From Caryophanon latum (lineage in GTDB: Bacteria; Bacillota; Bacilli; Bacillales_A; Planococcaceae), in contig NZ_MATO01000037.1 in assembly GCF_001700325.1 (NCBI RefSeq), forward strand, positions 62,001 through 126,000: 64,000 nt of DNA, written 5' to 3'. The notes below the pieces were generated by a model. The model was not told where the DNA came from, searched no databases, and saw only the letters and a list, made by a program, of their open reading frames with translations. This document shows positions 44,673-53,149 of the stretch, one piece after another (the first letter of the stretch is position 1; every line of letters begins with the position of its first letter). The position numbers and the translations under genes are program-made.

Positions 44673-44821
44673 GGCTCTTCACCATAACTTGGGGTTGCTT
44701 TTCACGTCGAGGCAGCGTGCCTCACGACTGCGGGGTCTCGAGGCTCGCGCTTTTCCCGCTGGAGTCCGCCTCTCGTTTCAAGCAACTTTTATACGTCAAC
44801 CCCAGCTTACGGTGATGAACC
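44673..44821. repeat. Miniature inverted-repeat element, family B (copy B4) with perfect 8-bp target duplication
   Basis: 149-bp element from GGCTCTTCACCATAACTT to CTTACGGTGATGAACC. AAATGATG occurs exactly at both borders (44665-44672 and 44822-44829). It is the best preserved full-length B copy: the ends are complementary over about 25 positions, and the interior holds a nearly symmetrical GGCAGCGTGCCTC / CGACTGCGGGGTCTCGAGG part and the GGAGTCCGCCTCTCGTTTC core. No open reading frame of its own. Confidence 0.92.
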
Positions 44822-44868
44822 AAATGATGGATAATTTCACAACTGACTGATAAAAAGGAAGTGTCAAC

Positions 44869-45849
44869 ATGATTGGACGTAATGACCCGTGCCTATGTGG
44901 TAGCGGTAAAAAATATAAAAAATGCTGCGCTGGATCGAGCGACGCATCAACGGAGCAGCTGCTTACAAAGGAATTAAAACAAGTAATCGACACGATGTTT
45001 GCGACGTACCCGCAACAGCAAGATCACGGTGCGTTAATTGAGCACTTCCAAGGATGGAATATTCCTTCACTGCACGAGTCACTTGAACGAGACTTCATTA
45101 ACGCGGTGTCGATTGATGATTTCTTCTTTCATCAGCGCGTCGACATTTGGCAAGCGCATCTCGATCAAATGACAAAGCTGATTACGCGCCCAGCAACGCG
45201 TGCTGTGCTACAAGCTTGGCGTAACCCTCATATGTTCGTCGGGCGCGTAACGAGCGTCTCAAACGACTTTATCGAAGCGTCTCATTTATTTACAGGCGAA
45301 CTCGTGTACATTCGTCGTGAAAATAACAAGCCAATTCCAACTGGCATGTTCGTATTCGCCTTTTTAATTGCAGACCGTACGTTACATCCAGCACATTATA
45401 TGGCAACGTCTACATTAATTTTCATTACAGAGCAGTACGAGAACGTATTTGCGGCGTACGCGCGTGAATTTGCAAGCGACGATGCAGCAGCTATGTTTAA
45501 GGAGCATCATTTAACGCTTTGGGCACGCCTCGTTGCAGCAGGCTACCACGGTGAGGAGTTTAGTGAGAAGGAAGAAGCAGTTGTTACAGCGCTACAAAGC
45601 TTTTTAGCGACACATCATTTACAAGCCGAGCCGCTCGTTGACATCGTCGAGAACTTTTTAGTCGAAATGCAGCCGAAAGCGCGCAAACTGGAAGCGATTG
45701 CTGCTGGTGCAGTACGCTTTGCACAAGAGCATGGCTTTTTCGGTAAACGCGTCTTTACAGTAAAAGAGCTAGCCGAAAGCTTCGATATTTCCTCTTCTTC
45801 ATTAACGAAGTACGCACAAGAGTTAACAACATATTATAAAGCGCAATAA
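44869..45849 (+). CDS. SEC-C zinc-motif protein
   Basis: 326 residues. The N-terminus MIGRNDPCLCGSGKKYKKCC is a complete SEC-C motif (C-x-C-x8-C-C), which binds zinc and in SecA contacts ribosome or SecB. The remaining 300 residues are mostly helical; the last 45 contain a helix-turn-helix-like segment (TVKELAESFDISSSSLTKYA) that could bind nucleic acid. AAAAGGAAG precedes the ATG. Unlike most SEC-C proteins of bacilli it ends with this putative winged-helix element. Function unknown; single-gene unit downstream of repeat B4. Confidence 0.85.
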   Translation: MIGRNDPCLCGSGKKYKKCCAGSSDASTEQLLTKELKQVIDTMFATYPQQQDHGALIEHFQGWNIPSLHESLERDFINAVSIDDFFFHQRVDIWQAHLDQMTKLITRPATRAVLQAWRNPHMFVGRVTSVSNDFIEASHLFTGELVYIRRENNKPIPTGMFVFAFLIADRTLHPAHYMATSTLIFITEQYENVFAAYAREFASDDAAAMFKEHHLTLWARLVAAGYHGEEFSEKEEAVVTALQSFLATHHLQAEPLVDIVENFLVEMQPKARKLEAIAAGAVRFAQEHGFFGKRVFTVKELAESFDISSSSLTKYAQELTTYYKAQ

Positions 45850-45851
45850 TG

Positions 45852-45883
45852 AAAAGGCTGTCCGATTTTTCGGGCAGCCTTTC
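45852..45883. terminator. Bidirectional intrinsic terminator
   Basis: AAAGGCTGTCCG / CGGGCAGCCTTT stem between convergent genes. Confidence 0.85.
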
Positions 45884-45886
45884 GTA

Positions 45887-46792
45887 CTATTCATTGCGTA
45901 TTTTATTATATTTCGCCTTCAAATACGCTTCAATAAAATCAATGAAACGCTCGGTCGTCGGCGATAAGTAACGACCTTCCACGAGCGCTAAGCCGATATC
46001 GCGCTCACATCGCATATCGCTCACCGAAATTTTCGCTAAGTTGTATTGGTCGAGCCCTTTAATGTTTGGAACTAAGCTGACCCCGTGTCCTGCACCGACA
46101 AAGCCTGCAACCGTATGTACTTCCTCCCCTGAGAAAATGACATTTGGCGACACGTTTGCCTTTTGTAAAAAATGATCGATAATTTTACGCAACGAGTTCC
46201 CTTTACGAATCGAAATAAATGGTTCACCCGCAATTTCATGTAGCGCAATGCTTTGCCGATGCGCTAAATGATGATGCTTCGGCACGATGACGAACAGCTC
46301 CTCGCTCCAGAGCTTGCGCCAATTCACTTGCACCGTCGTCGATTGAATCGGCTGCGTTAAGCATAAATCGACTTCGCCCGCTTCGAGCTGACGAAGCAGT
46401 CGTAGCGACGTGCTTTGCGAAAACGTGAAGTTTAAATGCGGAAAGATGCGACGTACTTCCGCCATAAGCTCTGGCACAATTTCCATGCCGAGTGTATGAA
46501 TGAAGCCGAGCGTCACTTCCCCATGCCCTGGTGATACAATATCTTGAATTTCCTGCTTTGCCTTATCCCACTCTTGCAAAATGTGCTCCGCGTGCTTTAA
46601 AAGCATTTGCCCGTAGCGGTTTAGCACAATCGAGCGCCCTTGACGATCAAATAGCGGTGCACCGACCTCCTGCTCAAGATGGGCGATTGATTTACTAAGT
46701 GCAGGCTGTGACATATTTAATGTTTCTGCTGCTCGTGTCATGTGCTGCAAATGAGCGACAACGCGGAAATATTCTAGCTGATGTAGTTCCAT
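45887..46792 (-). CDS. LysR family regulator (GltC/CynR-like)
   Basis: 301 residues. MELHQLEYFRVVAHLQHMTRA opens a standard LysR helix-turn-helix (RAAETLNMSQPALSKSIAHL); the C-terminal effector domain contains VEGRYLSPTTERFIDFIE. The opening resembles GltC-type regulators of bacilli. It is transcribed divergently from the Est30-like esterase gene, with 170 bp between, so that gene is a likely target. A dyad at 46828-46851 lies in the shared region. Confidence 0.91.
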   Translation of the reverse strand: MELHQLEYFRVVAHLQHMTRAAETLNMSQPALSKSIAHLEQEVGAPLFDRQGRSIVLNRYGQMLLKHAEHILQEWDKAKQEIQDIVSPGHGEVTLGFIHTLGMEIVPELMAEVRRIFPHLNFTFSQSTSLRLLRQLEAGEVDLCLTQPIQSTTVQVNWRKLWSEELFVIVPKHHHLAHRQSIALHEIAGEPFISIRKGNSLRKIIDHFLQKANVSPNVIFSGEEVHTVAGFVGAGHGVSLVPNIKGLDQYNLAKISVSDMRCERDIGLALVEGRYLSPTTERFIDFIEAYLKAKYNKIRNE

Positions 46793-46827
46793 ACACTTTG
46801 CTCCATTCCTTCATAACTAAAAGTAAT

Positions 46828-46851
46828 CAATTCGATAGAAACAATGAATTG
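46828..46851. promoter_or_regulatory. Candidate LysR binding dyad
   Basis: CAATTC and GAATTG, perfect 6-bp arms separated by 12 bp, 36 bases upstream of the LysR start codon in the divergent region with the esterase gene. Confidence 0.45.
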
Positions 46852-46962
46852 TACTTATTGATTTACACTTCTATAATAAGCCTTAACATAATGAAAATAA
46901 ACACGATATGACAACGAATCCATCTTACATTATAGATTACGTCAATTAAGGGAGTCCTGACT

Positions 46963-47715
46963 ATGATTATTAAAGCACCACAGCCATTTACGTTTGAAGC
47001 GCCTGATAGTAACCGTGCTGTTTTATTGTTACACGGCTTTACGGGAAATACAAATGATGTTAAACGTTTAGGTCGCTATTTAAATCAACAAGGCTATACA
47101 GTACATGCACCACTTTATAAAGGGCACGGTGTAGACCCTGAAACACTTATTCATACAGCACCAGAGGAATGGTGGCAATCGGCAATTGAAGGCTACGAAT
47201 ATTTACGCAGCTTAGGCTATGAAAAAATTGCGGTCGGTGGCGTCTCACTCGGTGGTGTATTTTCACTGCGCTTAGCTGAGGAATTCGAAACGACTGGCGT
47301 ACTGACGATGTCTGCTCCAGCGCTGGCAAAAAACCGCGACAGCTTAAATAAACGTATCGTCGACTATGCGATTAACTTTAAAAAGCTACAAGGCACGTAC
47401 AACCCGATCGCAGACGACGAAGCGATTTTAAGCGAGGAATACGACATGCCAGAGCTTACACGTTTACAACATATCATTAACGATACGAGCGAGAAGCTAA
47501 GCGTCATCGAATCACCTGTCCACATTTTGCGCGGCATGAAAGACGACGACTACTACTGCCAATCTGCGGACGTTATTTATTCAGGTGTGAAATCGCGCAT
47601 TAAATCGGTAAAAAGCTTCGTCAACACCGGGCACATTATGACGCTTGGTGCAGAGCGCGATCGTGTATACGAAGAAGTGCATTACTTTTTAGAAGGCTTA
47701 AGCTGGAACGACTAA
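46963..47715 (+). CDS. Carboxylesterase, Est30/YvaK type
   Basis: 250 residues, alpha/beta hydrolase fold. VLLLHGFTGNTNDVKRLG contains the oxyanion HGF; nucleophile GVSLGG (serine near 94); acid in MKDDDYY; histidine in NTGHIMTLG near the C-terminus. Length and motifs match the thermostable Est30 carboxylesterase/YvaK group, which hydrolyses short-chain esters and monoacylglycerol-like substrates. GGGAG precedes the ATG. In B. subtilis the homologue sits in an RNase R/SmpB cluster; here it stands alone next to a LysR gene. Confidence 0.92.
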   Translation: MIIKAPQPFTFEAPDSNRAVLLLHGFTGNTNDVKRLGRYLNQQGYTVHAPLYKGHGVDPETLIHTAPEEWWQSAIEGYEYLRSLGYEKIAVGGVSLGGVFSLRLAEEFETTGVLTMSAPALAKNRDSLNKRIVDYAINFKKLQGTYNPIADDEAILSEEYDMPELTRLQHIINDTSEKLSVIESPVHILRGMKDDDYYCQSADVIYSGVKSRIKSVKSFVNTGHIMTLGAERDRVYEEVHYFLEGLSWND

Positions 47716-47823
47716 CGTAACATGTACATCGCCTCAGAAATAATATGGCGAATTCATGACAGTGACAGTTGAAATGCTACCATTTTTAATAAAACGCAAC
47801 ATATATCATGTGCACACAACACT

Positions 47824-48220
47824 AGGACGTGTCTGAAAACTTTATAATTCTGCACAAATGAGCGCTATAAACGAAAGAATGGTTTTATTCGTAGCGTTAG
47901 TTGATTTATGAATGGCAACTGGATGCGTAGTAGGTATGTTGATTCGCCACTTGTATACAGCGAAGTCGGTTGTTTTAAGGACAAGTTCGAAATCCATATG
48001 ACATTGTCGTGGCAGAGAGCGGGCGGCAAGACTCCTTGGGGAAAAGCTCGTGCCTCAAGACCCCACAGTCGTGAGGTACGAACGGCGAGGAGGCTTGAGC
48101 CGAGCCTCAGGAATTTATCTGCCTCGAGTAACCGCAGAGGCAAAGCGAAGCCGCCATGCGCGAACTGCCAATACAATGGCGAATCAACACGCCTGATAAA
48201 ATAGTTTTTAGACAGAACCT
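47824..48220. mobile_element. Possible remnant of an insertion element, marked by inverted ends
   Basis: The left border AGGACGTGTCTGAAAACT and the right border, read on the opposite strand, AGGTTCTGTCTAAAAACT match at 14 of 18 positions and at 17 of 24 when extended. Each is joined to a TA dinucleotide on the outside (counting from the GG), which would fit a TA target. Nothing recognisable as a transposase remains in the 397 bp; repeat A4 lies inside, against the right border. It may be a deleted IS or a separate MITE type. Homology to a named IS family was not established. Confidence 0.45.
47931..48195. repeat. Miniature inverted-repeat element, family A (copy A4, longest)
   Basis: 265-bp element with ends TAGGTATGTTGATTCGCC and (opposite strand) CAGGCGTGTTGATTCGCC. 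It shares GACTCCTTGGGGAAAAGCTC with A2 and TCTGCCTCGAGTAACCGCAG with A3. No clear target duplication was seen. A reverse-strand frame of about 100 codons across it is not a gene. The surrounding gap (47716-48570) otherwise holds only the possible IS borders and the terminator at 48303-48344. Confidence 0.85.
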
Positions 48221-48302
48221 AATATTAGATAAGATTACGCTGAAGATGATACATAGAAGCGTACGTCTGTTAAAAAGCTATTTAACATGCATCTAATAAT
48301 AC

Positions 48303-48344
48303 AAAACGAGGAATCCTAATAACTTTAGGATTTCTCGTTTTTTT
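48303..48344 (+). terminator. Orphan intrinsic terminator
   Basis: AAACGAG-GAATCCTAA / TTAGGATT-CTCGTTTTTTT, a strong stem with seven T residues. It lies 590 bp after the nearest upstream stop codon on this strand, so it either insulates the chemoreceptor gene from read-through or ends an unrecognised short RNA. Confidence 0.8.
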
Positions 48345-48570
48345 GAACGTTTGTATTCTCGATACTTACGCTCTCTCCGCTATCACCTTAATAAGAAAAT
48401 AGATCTATGTATACTATGAATACTATTTATGCACACAACTTTGCTAATATATTTAAGTTTTTATTATACACGAATATTGAACTAAATATTTGAAACAATA
48501 TCATTATAATAACCAATTTCTCACATTTCTATTGTACAATAAATTTATTACTAACCGAGGAGGTTCAATA

Positions 48571-50256
48571 ATGAGCATTAGTAAAAAATTAAACATCCTA
48601 TTCACAGCATTAGGATGCATTGTATTATTGATTGTGTTTAGTAACTTAGCAAACATTTCTAACATAAAGAGCAAAATGAACGAAGCACTCGATGTCCGTG
48701 TTGTGCAAATGACATTGTTAGAGGATATACGTTACCACGTAATGGGACAAGGCTTGTATTCGCGAGCATCTATTTTAAATGCGACCGGTAATGACCTCGA
48801 TACATTCGTTGCACACCGTCAAGATTTAGATGCGAATATTGCCGCATTTAGTGAATCAGAGCTAACGCCTGAGCTACAAACACTTCAACAGCAATTAAAA
48901 GCTGCAAACGATTCGTTTAACGCAACTGCTGATCAATTCCAGCAATTCGTACAGCAACGTCAATCTGCCGATGCAGAAAACATCGTCAACAACGAATTAA
49001 GAGAAACAAATGTTACATTACTAAAATTATCTGAAGAAGCATTAATTGTGCAGGAAAAAGAAATCGAACTCATAAAAGAACAATCTGCAACTGCGATTCG
49101 CATTTCATTTATTTCATCAATCGTCTTATTCATCGTGAGTATTGCATTAAGTATCGGTGCCACGATTTATGTCAACCGCACTGTTACAAAGCCGTTACGC
49201 CATGTCGTTTCTCAAACTGAGCTCATCGCAGCAGGTGATTTAACAATTCCTGCAATTGAAGTTGCCTCTCAAGATGAAATTGGTCAACTTGCGAGTGCAT
49301 TTAACAATATGAAAGAGCATTTATACGACTTAATTACGCGCACGCAAAATGCAACGGAAGAGCTAAACGCCTCTGCCCAGGAGCTTTCTGCTAATACAGA
49401 AGAAATGACCGCTTCTGCAGAGGAGTCAAAATTAAAAATTGATGCAACTGCTGAAAATGCACAAACTGCCGCATTCGTCGCTTCCGAAAGTGCCATCGCA
49501 ATGGAAGAAACAGCAATCGCCGTGCAACGTATCGCTGAGGCGACATACTCATTGCTTCATACGTCAACCAATACATCGCATGCGGCGCAAAGTGGTATCG
49601 TTTCCATAGAGCAAGCGAAGCAACAAATTTCGATGATTAACGACTCAACGATCGCATTAAACAAGCTCGTTCAAAAGCTAACAGAGCAATCTACAGAAAT
49701 CGGACAAATGACAAAAGTAATTACAGACATTACCGATCAAACGAATTTACTTGCACTGAATGCCTCAATTGAAGCGGCACGTGCTGGCGAATACGGCAAA
49801 GGCTTTGCTGTTGTAGCAGATGAAGTACGTAAACTAGCCGAGCAATCGAAAAATTCAGCGCAATCGATTACGCTATTAACGCACGACATTCAACTGCACA
49901 CTGCATCGGTTGAACAAGCGTTAAATACGTCCATTCACCACGTAAAAGATGGCGTTGATATTATGAACGCAGCTGAGCAATCGTTCTTGCACATTACAGG
50001 ATCTGTCCAAGAAATGAGCAAGCAAATTGAAGACATTTCTTCATCGTCTGAGGAAGTATCTGCAGGCGCTGAGCAAGTGAACGCATCGGTAAAAGAAATT
50101 GCATCGCTCGCACAGGAAGCGTCAGGTCATACGAACGTGCTCGCTTCAAGCGTGAAAGAACAGACGATTGCGACTGCACAAGTGAACGATATCGCTTGTC
50201 AGTTAGCGGAAAATGCGCAATCGCTTGAGCAAGAAATTAAAGAGTTTAAAGTATAA
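48571..50256 (+). CDS. Methyl-accepting chemotaxis protein
   Basis: 561 residues. Membrane helix at about 10-30, an extracytoplasmic four-helix-bundle-like sensor (about 35-190), second membrane helix at about 200-225, HAMP domain ([22 protein letters not shown]), then a long cytoplasmic coiled coil whose signalling tip reads [20 protein letters not shown] and [18 protein letters not shown]. Couples an external signal to CheA/CheW. The ATG at 48571 has GAGGAGG upstream; the frame extends further upstream without start signals. No che genes are nearby. Same architecture as the protein at 53150, but the sensor domains differ. Confidence 0.94.
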   Translation: MSISKKLNILFTALGCIVLLIVFSNLANISNIKSKMNEALDVRVVQMTLLEDIRYHVMGQGLYSRASILNATGNDLDTFVAHRQDLDANIAAFSESELTPELQTLQQQLKAANDSFNATADQFQQFVQQRQSADAENIVNNELRETNVTLLKLSEEALIVQEKEIELIKEQSATAIRISFISSIVLFIVSIALSIGATIYVNRTVTKPLRHVVSQTELIAAGDLTIPAIEVASQDEIGQLASAFNNMKEHLYDLITRTQNATEELNASAQELSANTEEMTASAEESKLKIDATAENAQTAAFVASESAIAMEETAIAVQRIAEATYSLLHTSTNTSHAAQSGIVSIEQAKQQISMINDSTIALNKLVQKLTEQSTEIGQMTKVITDITDQTNLLALNASIEAARAGEYGKGFAVVADEVRKLAEQSKNSAQSITLLTHDIQLHTASVEQALNTSIHHVKDGVDIMNAAEQSFLHITGSVQEMSKQIEDISSSSEEVSAGAEQVNASVKEIASLAQEASGHTNVLASSVKEQTIATAQVNDIACQLAENAQSLEQEIKEFKV

Positions 50257-50257
50257 T

Positions 50258-50298
50258 AAAAAATGGAGCTGCCTCTTATCGGGCAACTCCATTTTTTT
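50258..50298. terminator. Bidirectional intrinsic terminator
   Basis: AAAATGGAGCTGCC / GGCAACTCCATTTTTTT stem (one mismatch) between the chemoreceptor and the convergent zinc-protein gene. Confidence 0.9.
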
Positions 50299-50500
50299 AT
50301 TGGTAAATCTTCATTAGCTCCTGCCCTAAAAACTGCAGCTGCTTGCCGACCGAGCAATGCTCAATGCAAAAAAGATGCGCGCCTTGCTTGCCACGCTCTT
50401 GTCGCAGTTGTTGGCGTACGAGACACCCTTCACAATACGTATCTGTTAGCTCATCAATATCTTTCATTACGGTTACTTTATCGATAGAAAACACCTCCAT
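50297..50500 (-). CDS. Small zinc-finger protein (C2HCIx2C type)
   Basis: About 67 residues. Contains CEGC and HLFCIEHC, the C-x2-C ... H-x2-C-I-x2-C pattern of a small zinc-finger family found in bacilli (PF10782 type); the protein is otherwise helical (VRQQLRQERGKQG). Cytoplasmic. The start is uncertain: in-frame ATGs occur at 50521/50518, 50500 and 50467; 50500 has GGTGG just upstream, while a second GGAGGTG lies beyond 50500. Function unknown. Confidence 0.72.
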   Translation of the reverse strand: MEVFSIDKVTVMKDIDELTDTYCEGCLVRQQLRQERGKQGAHLFCIEHCSVGKQLQFLGQELMKIYQ

Positions 50501-50609
50501 TTTTCCACCGTCGATCATCAAACAATGCTATCGTTTGTAGACGAATTGCATTTTTCTATCGTACACGTATAATGTGTCTATTGGCAAATTTAAAAGAGAA
50601 GGTGACTGT

Positions 50610-50993
50610 ATGTTAGAAGTGTACATCGATGCAGCAACAGCTGGCAATCACGGGAAAAGTGGCATCGGTATTTTTATAAAAGGTGAGGGGCATTTATTAA
50701 AGTTTAGCGAGCCAATTGAGCCAATGACAAACAACGAAGCGGAGTTTGTTGCACTTGTTCGCGGCTTACAAGAGGCGGTAAAGCTCAACCCGTCACTCGT
50801 GTCACTGCGATCGGATTCAAAAGTTGTCGTGTCGTCTGTTGATAAGCGCTACGTAAAAAATGAAGCATTTAAGCCGCATTTAGAGACCGCACTCGCATTA
50901 ATCGATTCGCTGCCGTTATGCTTTATTAAATGGATTCCTGACGTCGAAAATCGAGCGGCGGATGCGTTAGCACGCGAGGCCATTCATCGATAA
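50610..50993 (+). CDS. Ribonuclease HI-like protein (RVT_3 type)
   Basis: 127 residues. The RNase H fold is complete and the four acidic positions are present: D7 (VYIDAATAGN), E43 (TNNEAEFVAL), D69 (LRSDSKVVV) and D118 (NRAADALARE). It lacks the basic protrusion of E. coli RNase HI, as do the short YpdQ/YpeP-like proteins of B. subtilis. It could cleave RNA in RNA-DNA hybrids; activity of such short proteins varies. GAGAAGGTG precedes the ATG at 50610; an upstream in-frame ATG has no such site. Single-gene unit. Confidence 0.86.
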   Translation: MLEVYIDAATAGNHGKSGIGIFIKGEGHLLKFSEPIEPMTNNEAEFVALVRGLQEAVKLNPSLVSLRSDSKVVVSSVDKRYVKNEAFKPHLETALALIDSLPLCFIKWIPDVENRAADALAREAIHR

Positions 50994-51024
50994 AAAAGCC
51001 CGCGATGTGTAGTCGCGGGCTTTA
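50992..51024. terminator. Bidirectional intrinsic terminator
   Basis: AAAGCCCGCGA / TCGCGGGCTTT stem between convergent genes. Confidence 0.9.
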
Positions 51025-51034
51025 TGCATGACTG

Positions 51035-51895
51035 CTAGACGCTTGCAACTGCCTGCTCATGCTCTTCAATCATATTTAGTAGCGCACCGACTGCTCCTGC
51101 ATAGCCATGGTCATCTAAAAAAATCGGCGTATGCTTTTTCAGCTCTGTATAATGCGCCATCACATATTTTAAATGGTCGTTATCACTTAATGTCGAACCG
51201 ATATATACAACGTTTGGCGTATTATTTTGCTCTGCATATTGAATGCTAAGCGTGCTAATGACCTCTCCAACAAGCCCTTGCACCGTCGCTAAAATATCTT
51301 CCTTTTTAAAATCCGTCTGCTCTACAATGCCGACTTTCCCGAAATTACTCGCCGTTAAATCTCCAGAAATCGGCGTATCCATCCCTTGATAAATATCTTT
51401 TACGAGTAAATCGATTTCATGGCGCTTACCACGGTTTGCAAGCGTATTAATTTCTTCATAATTCGCAATGCCAGTCGTTAATGCCGCTAAACCGATCAGC
51501 GTACCACCACCAACACCTGTACCACCGACACGAATGTGCTGCTCATCCGACATGTAATGAATTGACGTCCCTGTTCCAACATTCGTAATAATTGCATTTT
51601 CAATGTCTCTTTGCTCTTTTTGTAATAAATAACGCACACCTTTTAACGTTGCTTCAAACTCCACGATGTAATGAATCGAGCGAATATCTTCCAATACACT
51701 ACGCAGCTGCTCCGTACGTCCTCCAGTCGCACCGATCGCTTCAATCGCATTCACTTTCGTATTTTCGCAAATCCACTCTTTCACTGATGCTAAATCATTT
51801 GATGGAAAAGCAAGCAGCTGTAGTTCATCGTCCGCTGATAAATACGCAATTTTCGTCAATGTTCCCCCGGTATCGATTCCAATATATTTTGGCAT
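51035..51895 (-). CDS. coaW: Type II pantothenate kinase
   Basis: 286 residues. MPKYIGIDTGGTLTKIAYL is the ATP-binding opening of the ASKHA-fold type II enzyme; IEAIGATGGRTEQL, VGTGTSIHYM and VGGTGVGGGTLIGL follow in the family order. First step of coenzyme A synthesis (pantothenate to 4'-phosphopantothenate). This is the staphylococcal CoaW form, which is not feedback-inhibited by CoA in S. aureus. AAAGGAG precedes the ATG at 51895. Monocistronic between terminators. Confidence 0.94.
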   Translation of the reverse strand: MPKYIGIDTGGTLTKIAYLSADDELQLLAFPSNDLASVKEWICENTKVNAIEAIGATGGRTEQLRSVLEDIRSIHYIVEFEATLKGVRYLLQKEQRDIENAIITNVGTGTSIHYMSDEQHIRVGGTGVGGGTLIGLAALTTGIANYEEINTLANRGKRHEIDLLVKDIYQGMDTPISGDLTASNFGKVGIVEQTDFKKEDILATVQGLVGEVISTLSIQYAEQNNTPNVVYIGSTLSDNDHLKYVMAHYTELKKHTPIFLDDHGYAGAVGALLNMIEEHEQAVASV

Positions 51896-51997
51896 ATTAA
51901 AACTCCTTTTTGTAACGTCCATATTTCAACTTTACATTCCGTGTAATCGGAATGCAATTCTTTTATTCGTGCGCTGTGTGGAAATAGCTGTAAATAT

Positions 51998-52031
51998 AAA
52001 AAAACGAGCCGCCTCATTTATGCGACTCGTC
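51998..52031 (-). terminator. Intrinsic terminator of the lipid kinase gene
   Basis: ACGAGTCGC / CGGCTCGT stem on the reverse strand followed by seven T residues. Confidence 0.85.
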
Positions 52032-52040
52032 TCATTTCAT

Positions 52041-52928
52041 TCACGTCATTTCGATGCCATAAAACAGTTCTAAATGACGAGGCAATACAGTAAATGTTGC
52101 CGGTAGCTCGCTTAACATATCGCCGTCAATGTTTAAGCTAAGTGGCGTATTCGCTTCAATCTGCACCCGTTTTGCACGGAAATATTCAATCGACGCATCG
52201 TCTTGGAAATCACCCGTAAATAACGTCGTCAATATGCGCGCTGTGTCGAGTAATGACCCTGCCTTCACGACGTAGCAATGCATGTAGCCATCATTCACAA
52301 GCGCCTCTTCAGAAATTGTACGGAAGCTCGCGACCGAATCGGTTAGCGCAATTAAAAACAGCATTGTCTCCCCTTCAAATTCACCCGTATCGTACGTGAC
52401 ACGTAAATGAAACGTATCGTTCGCTACTGCCGCCTTTACCCCTTCAAAAAAGTACGCAAATGCTCCAATTGCTGTTTTTTGCTCAATCGATACGTCTCCA
52501 ATCGCTTGCGGCACTTCACCAACTGCAACTAAATTCATAAAATAACGGTCGTTTACTTTGCCGACATCGACCATTTTCGTGCGCTCGCCGATTATGTCAA
52601 TCGCTTGTTCGGCATCGAGTGGAATGTTTAGTGCACGGGCAAAGTCGTTTACCGTTCCAAGCGGCACAACAGCTACTTTCGGTCGATGCGCCTGCTCTGC
52701 TAACCCTTCAATTCCTTCATGCACTGTACCGTCACCACCGACGAGCACGACGAGATCATAATGTGCTTCACATGCTTCGCGAGCAAAACGCGTCGCATCA
52801 CCCTCCCCTGCTGTCTCGCGTAAATCAACTGTATATGTTGATGCAAGCTTTTGCTGTAGCATTTGTCCGTATTTCACACCTTGCTCCTTACCAGATGTCG
52901 GATTAATAATGACCATCGCCTTTGCCAT
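52041..52928 (-). CDS. Diacylglycerol kinase-family lipid kinase (DgkB/YegS type)
   Basis: 295 residues. MVIINPTSGKEQG and the nucleotide motif VVLVGGDGTVHEGIEGL (GGDGT), then PLGTVNDFARAL, are diagnostic for the DAGK catalytic family; the C-terminal beta-sandwich includes LNIDGDMLSELPATF. Phosphorylates diacylglycerol or a related lipid with ATP. In bacilli the main enzyme DgkB recycles diacylglycerol from lipoteichoic acid synthesis; YtlR and BmrU are further paralogues, so the exact role is not fixed. AAGGAGG lies before the ATG at 52928. Confidence 0.9.
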   Translation of the reverse strand: MAKAMVIINPTSGKEQGVKYGQMLQQKLASTYTVDLRETAGEGDATRFAREACEAHYDLVVLVGGDGTVHEGIEGLAEQAHRPKVAVVPLGTVNDFARALNIPLDAEQAIDIIGERTKMVDVGKVNDRYFMNLVAVGEVPQAIGDVSIEQKTAIGAFAYFFEGVKAAVANDTFHLRVTYDTGEFEGETMLFLIALTDSVASFRTISEEALVNDGYMHCYVVKAGSLLDTARILTTLFTGDFQDDASIEYFRAKRVQIEANTPLSLNIDGDMLSELPATFTVLPRHLELFYGIEMT

Positions 52929-52992
52929 AACGAACGCCTCCTTTTATGTATATGTTAGTCCGTACCACGTTTTGCCTAACGCTAAACAACGC

Positions 52993-53024
52993 TAAAAAAG
53001 CTGCGCAAAATTGCTGCACAGCTT
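52993..53024 (-). terminator. Intrinsic terminator downstream of the chemoreceptor gene
   Basis: AAGCTGTGCAGC / TTGCGCAGCTT stem on the reverse strand followed by TTTTTAG. It lies beyond element C2, which therefore seems to have inserted between the chemoreceptor gene and its terminator. Confidence 0.78.
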
Positions 53025-53038
53025 CTTCGACTATATAG

Positions 53039-53141
53039 ATGGTAATGTTTTATAATTCGGCTCTCCACATCAAAGCACGCTTTTCCCAATGGAATCCGCC
53101 TCCTAGCTAGAGCTGTTCTCGTTCTAAATGTTAATCACCAT
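53039..53141. repeat. Miniature inverted-repeat element, family C (copy C2)
   Basis: 103-bp element with ends ATGGTAATG and (opposite strand) ATGGTGATTAA. Flanks CTATATAG (53031-53038) and CTATATAT (53142-53149) match at 7 of 8 bases. The core CACGCTTTTCCCAATGG and AATCCGCCTCC corresponds to C1. It ends just before the stop codon of the reverse-strand chemoreceptor gene. Confidence 0.8.
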
Positions 53142-53149
53142 CTATATAT

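Noticed and set aside
47865-48176. Reverse-strand frame of about 100 codons as a transposase fragment
   Set aside because: It coincides with repeat A4 and its flank, has no recognisable transposase motif and no ribosome binding site.
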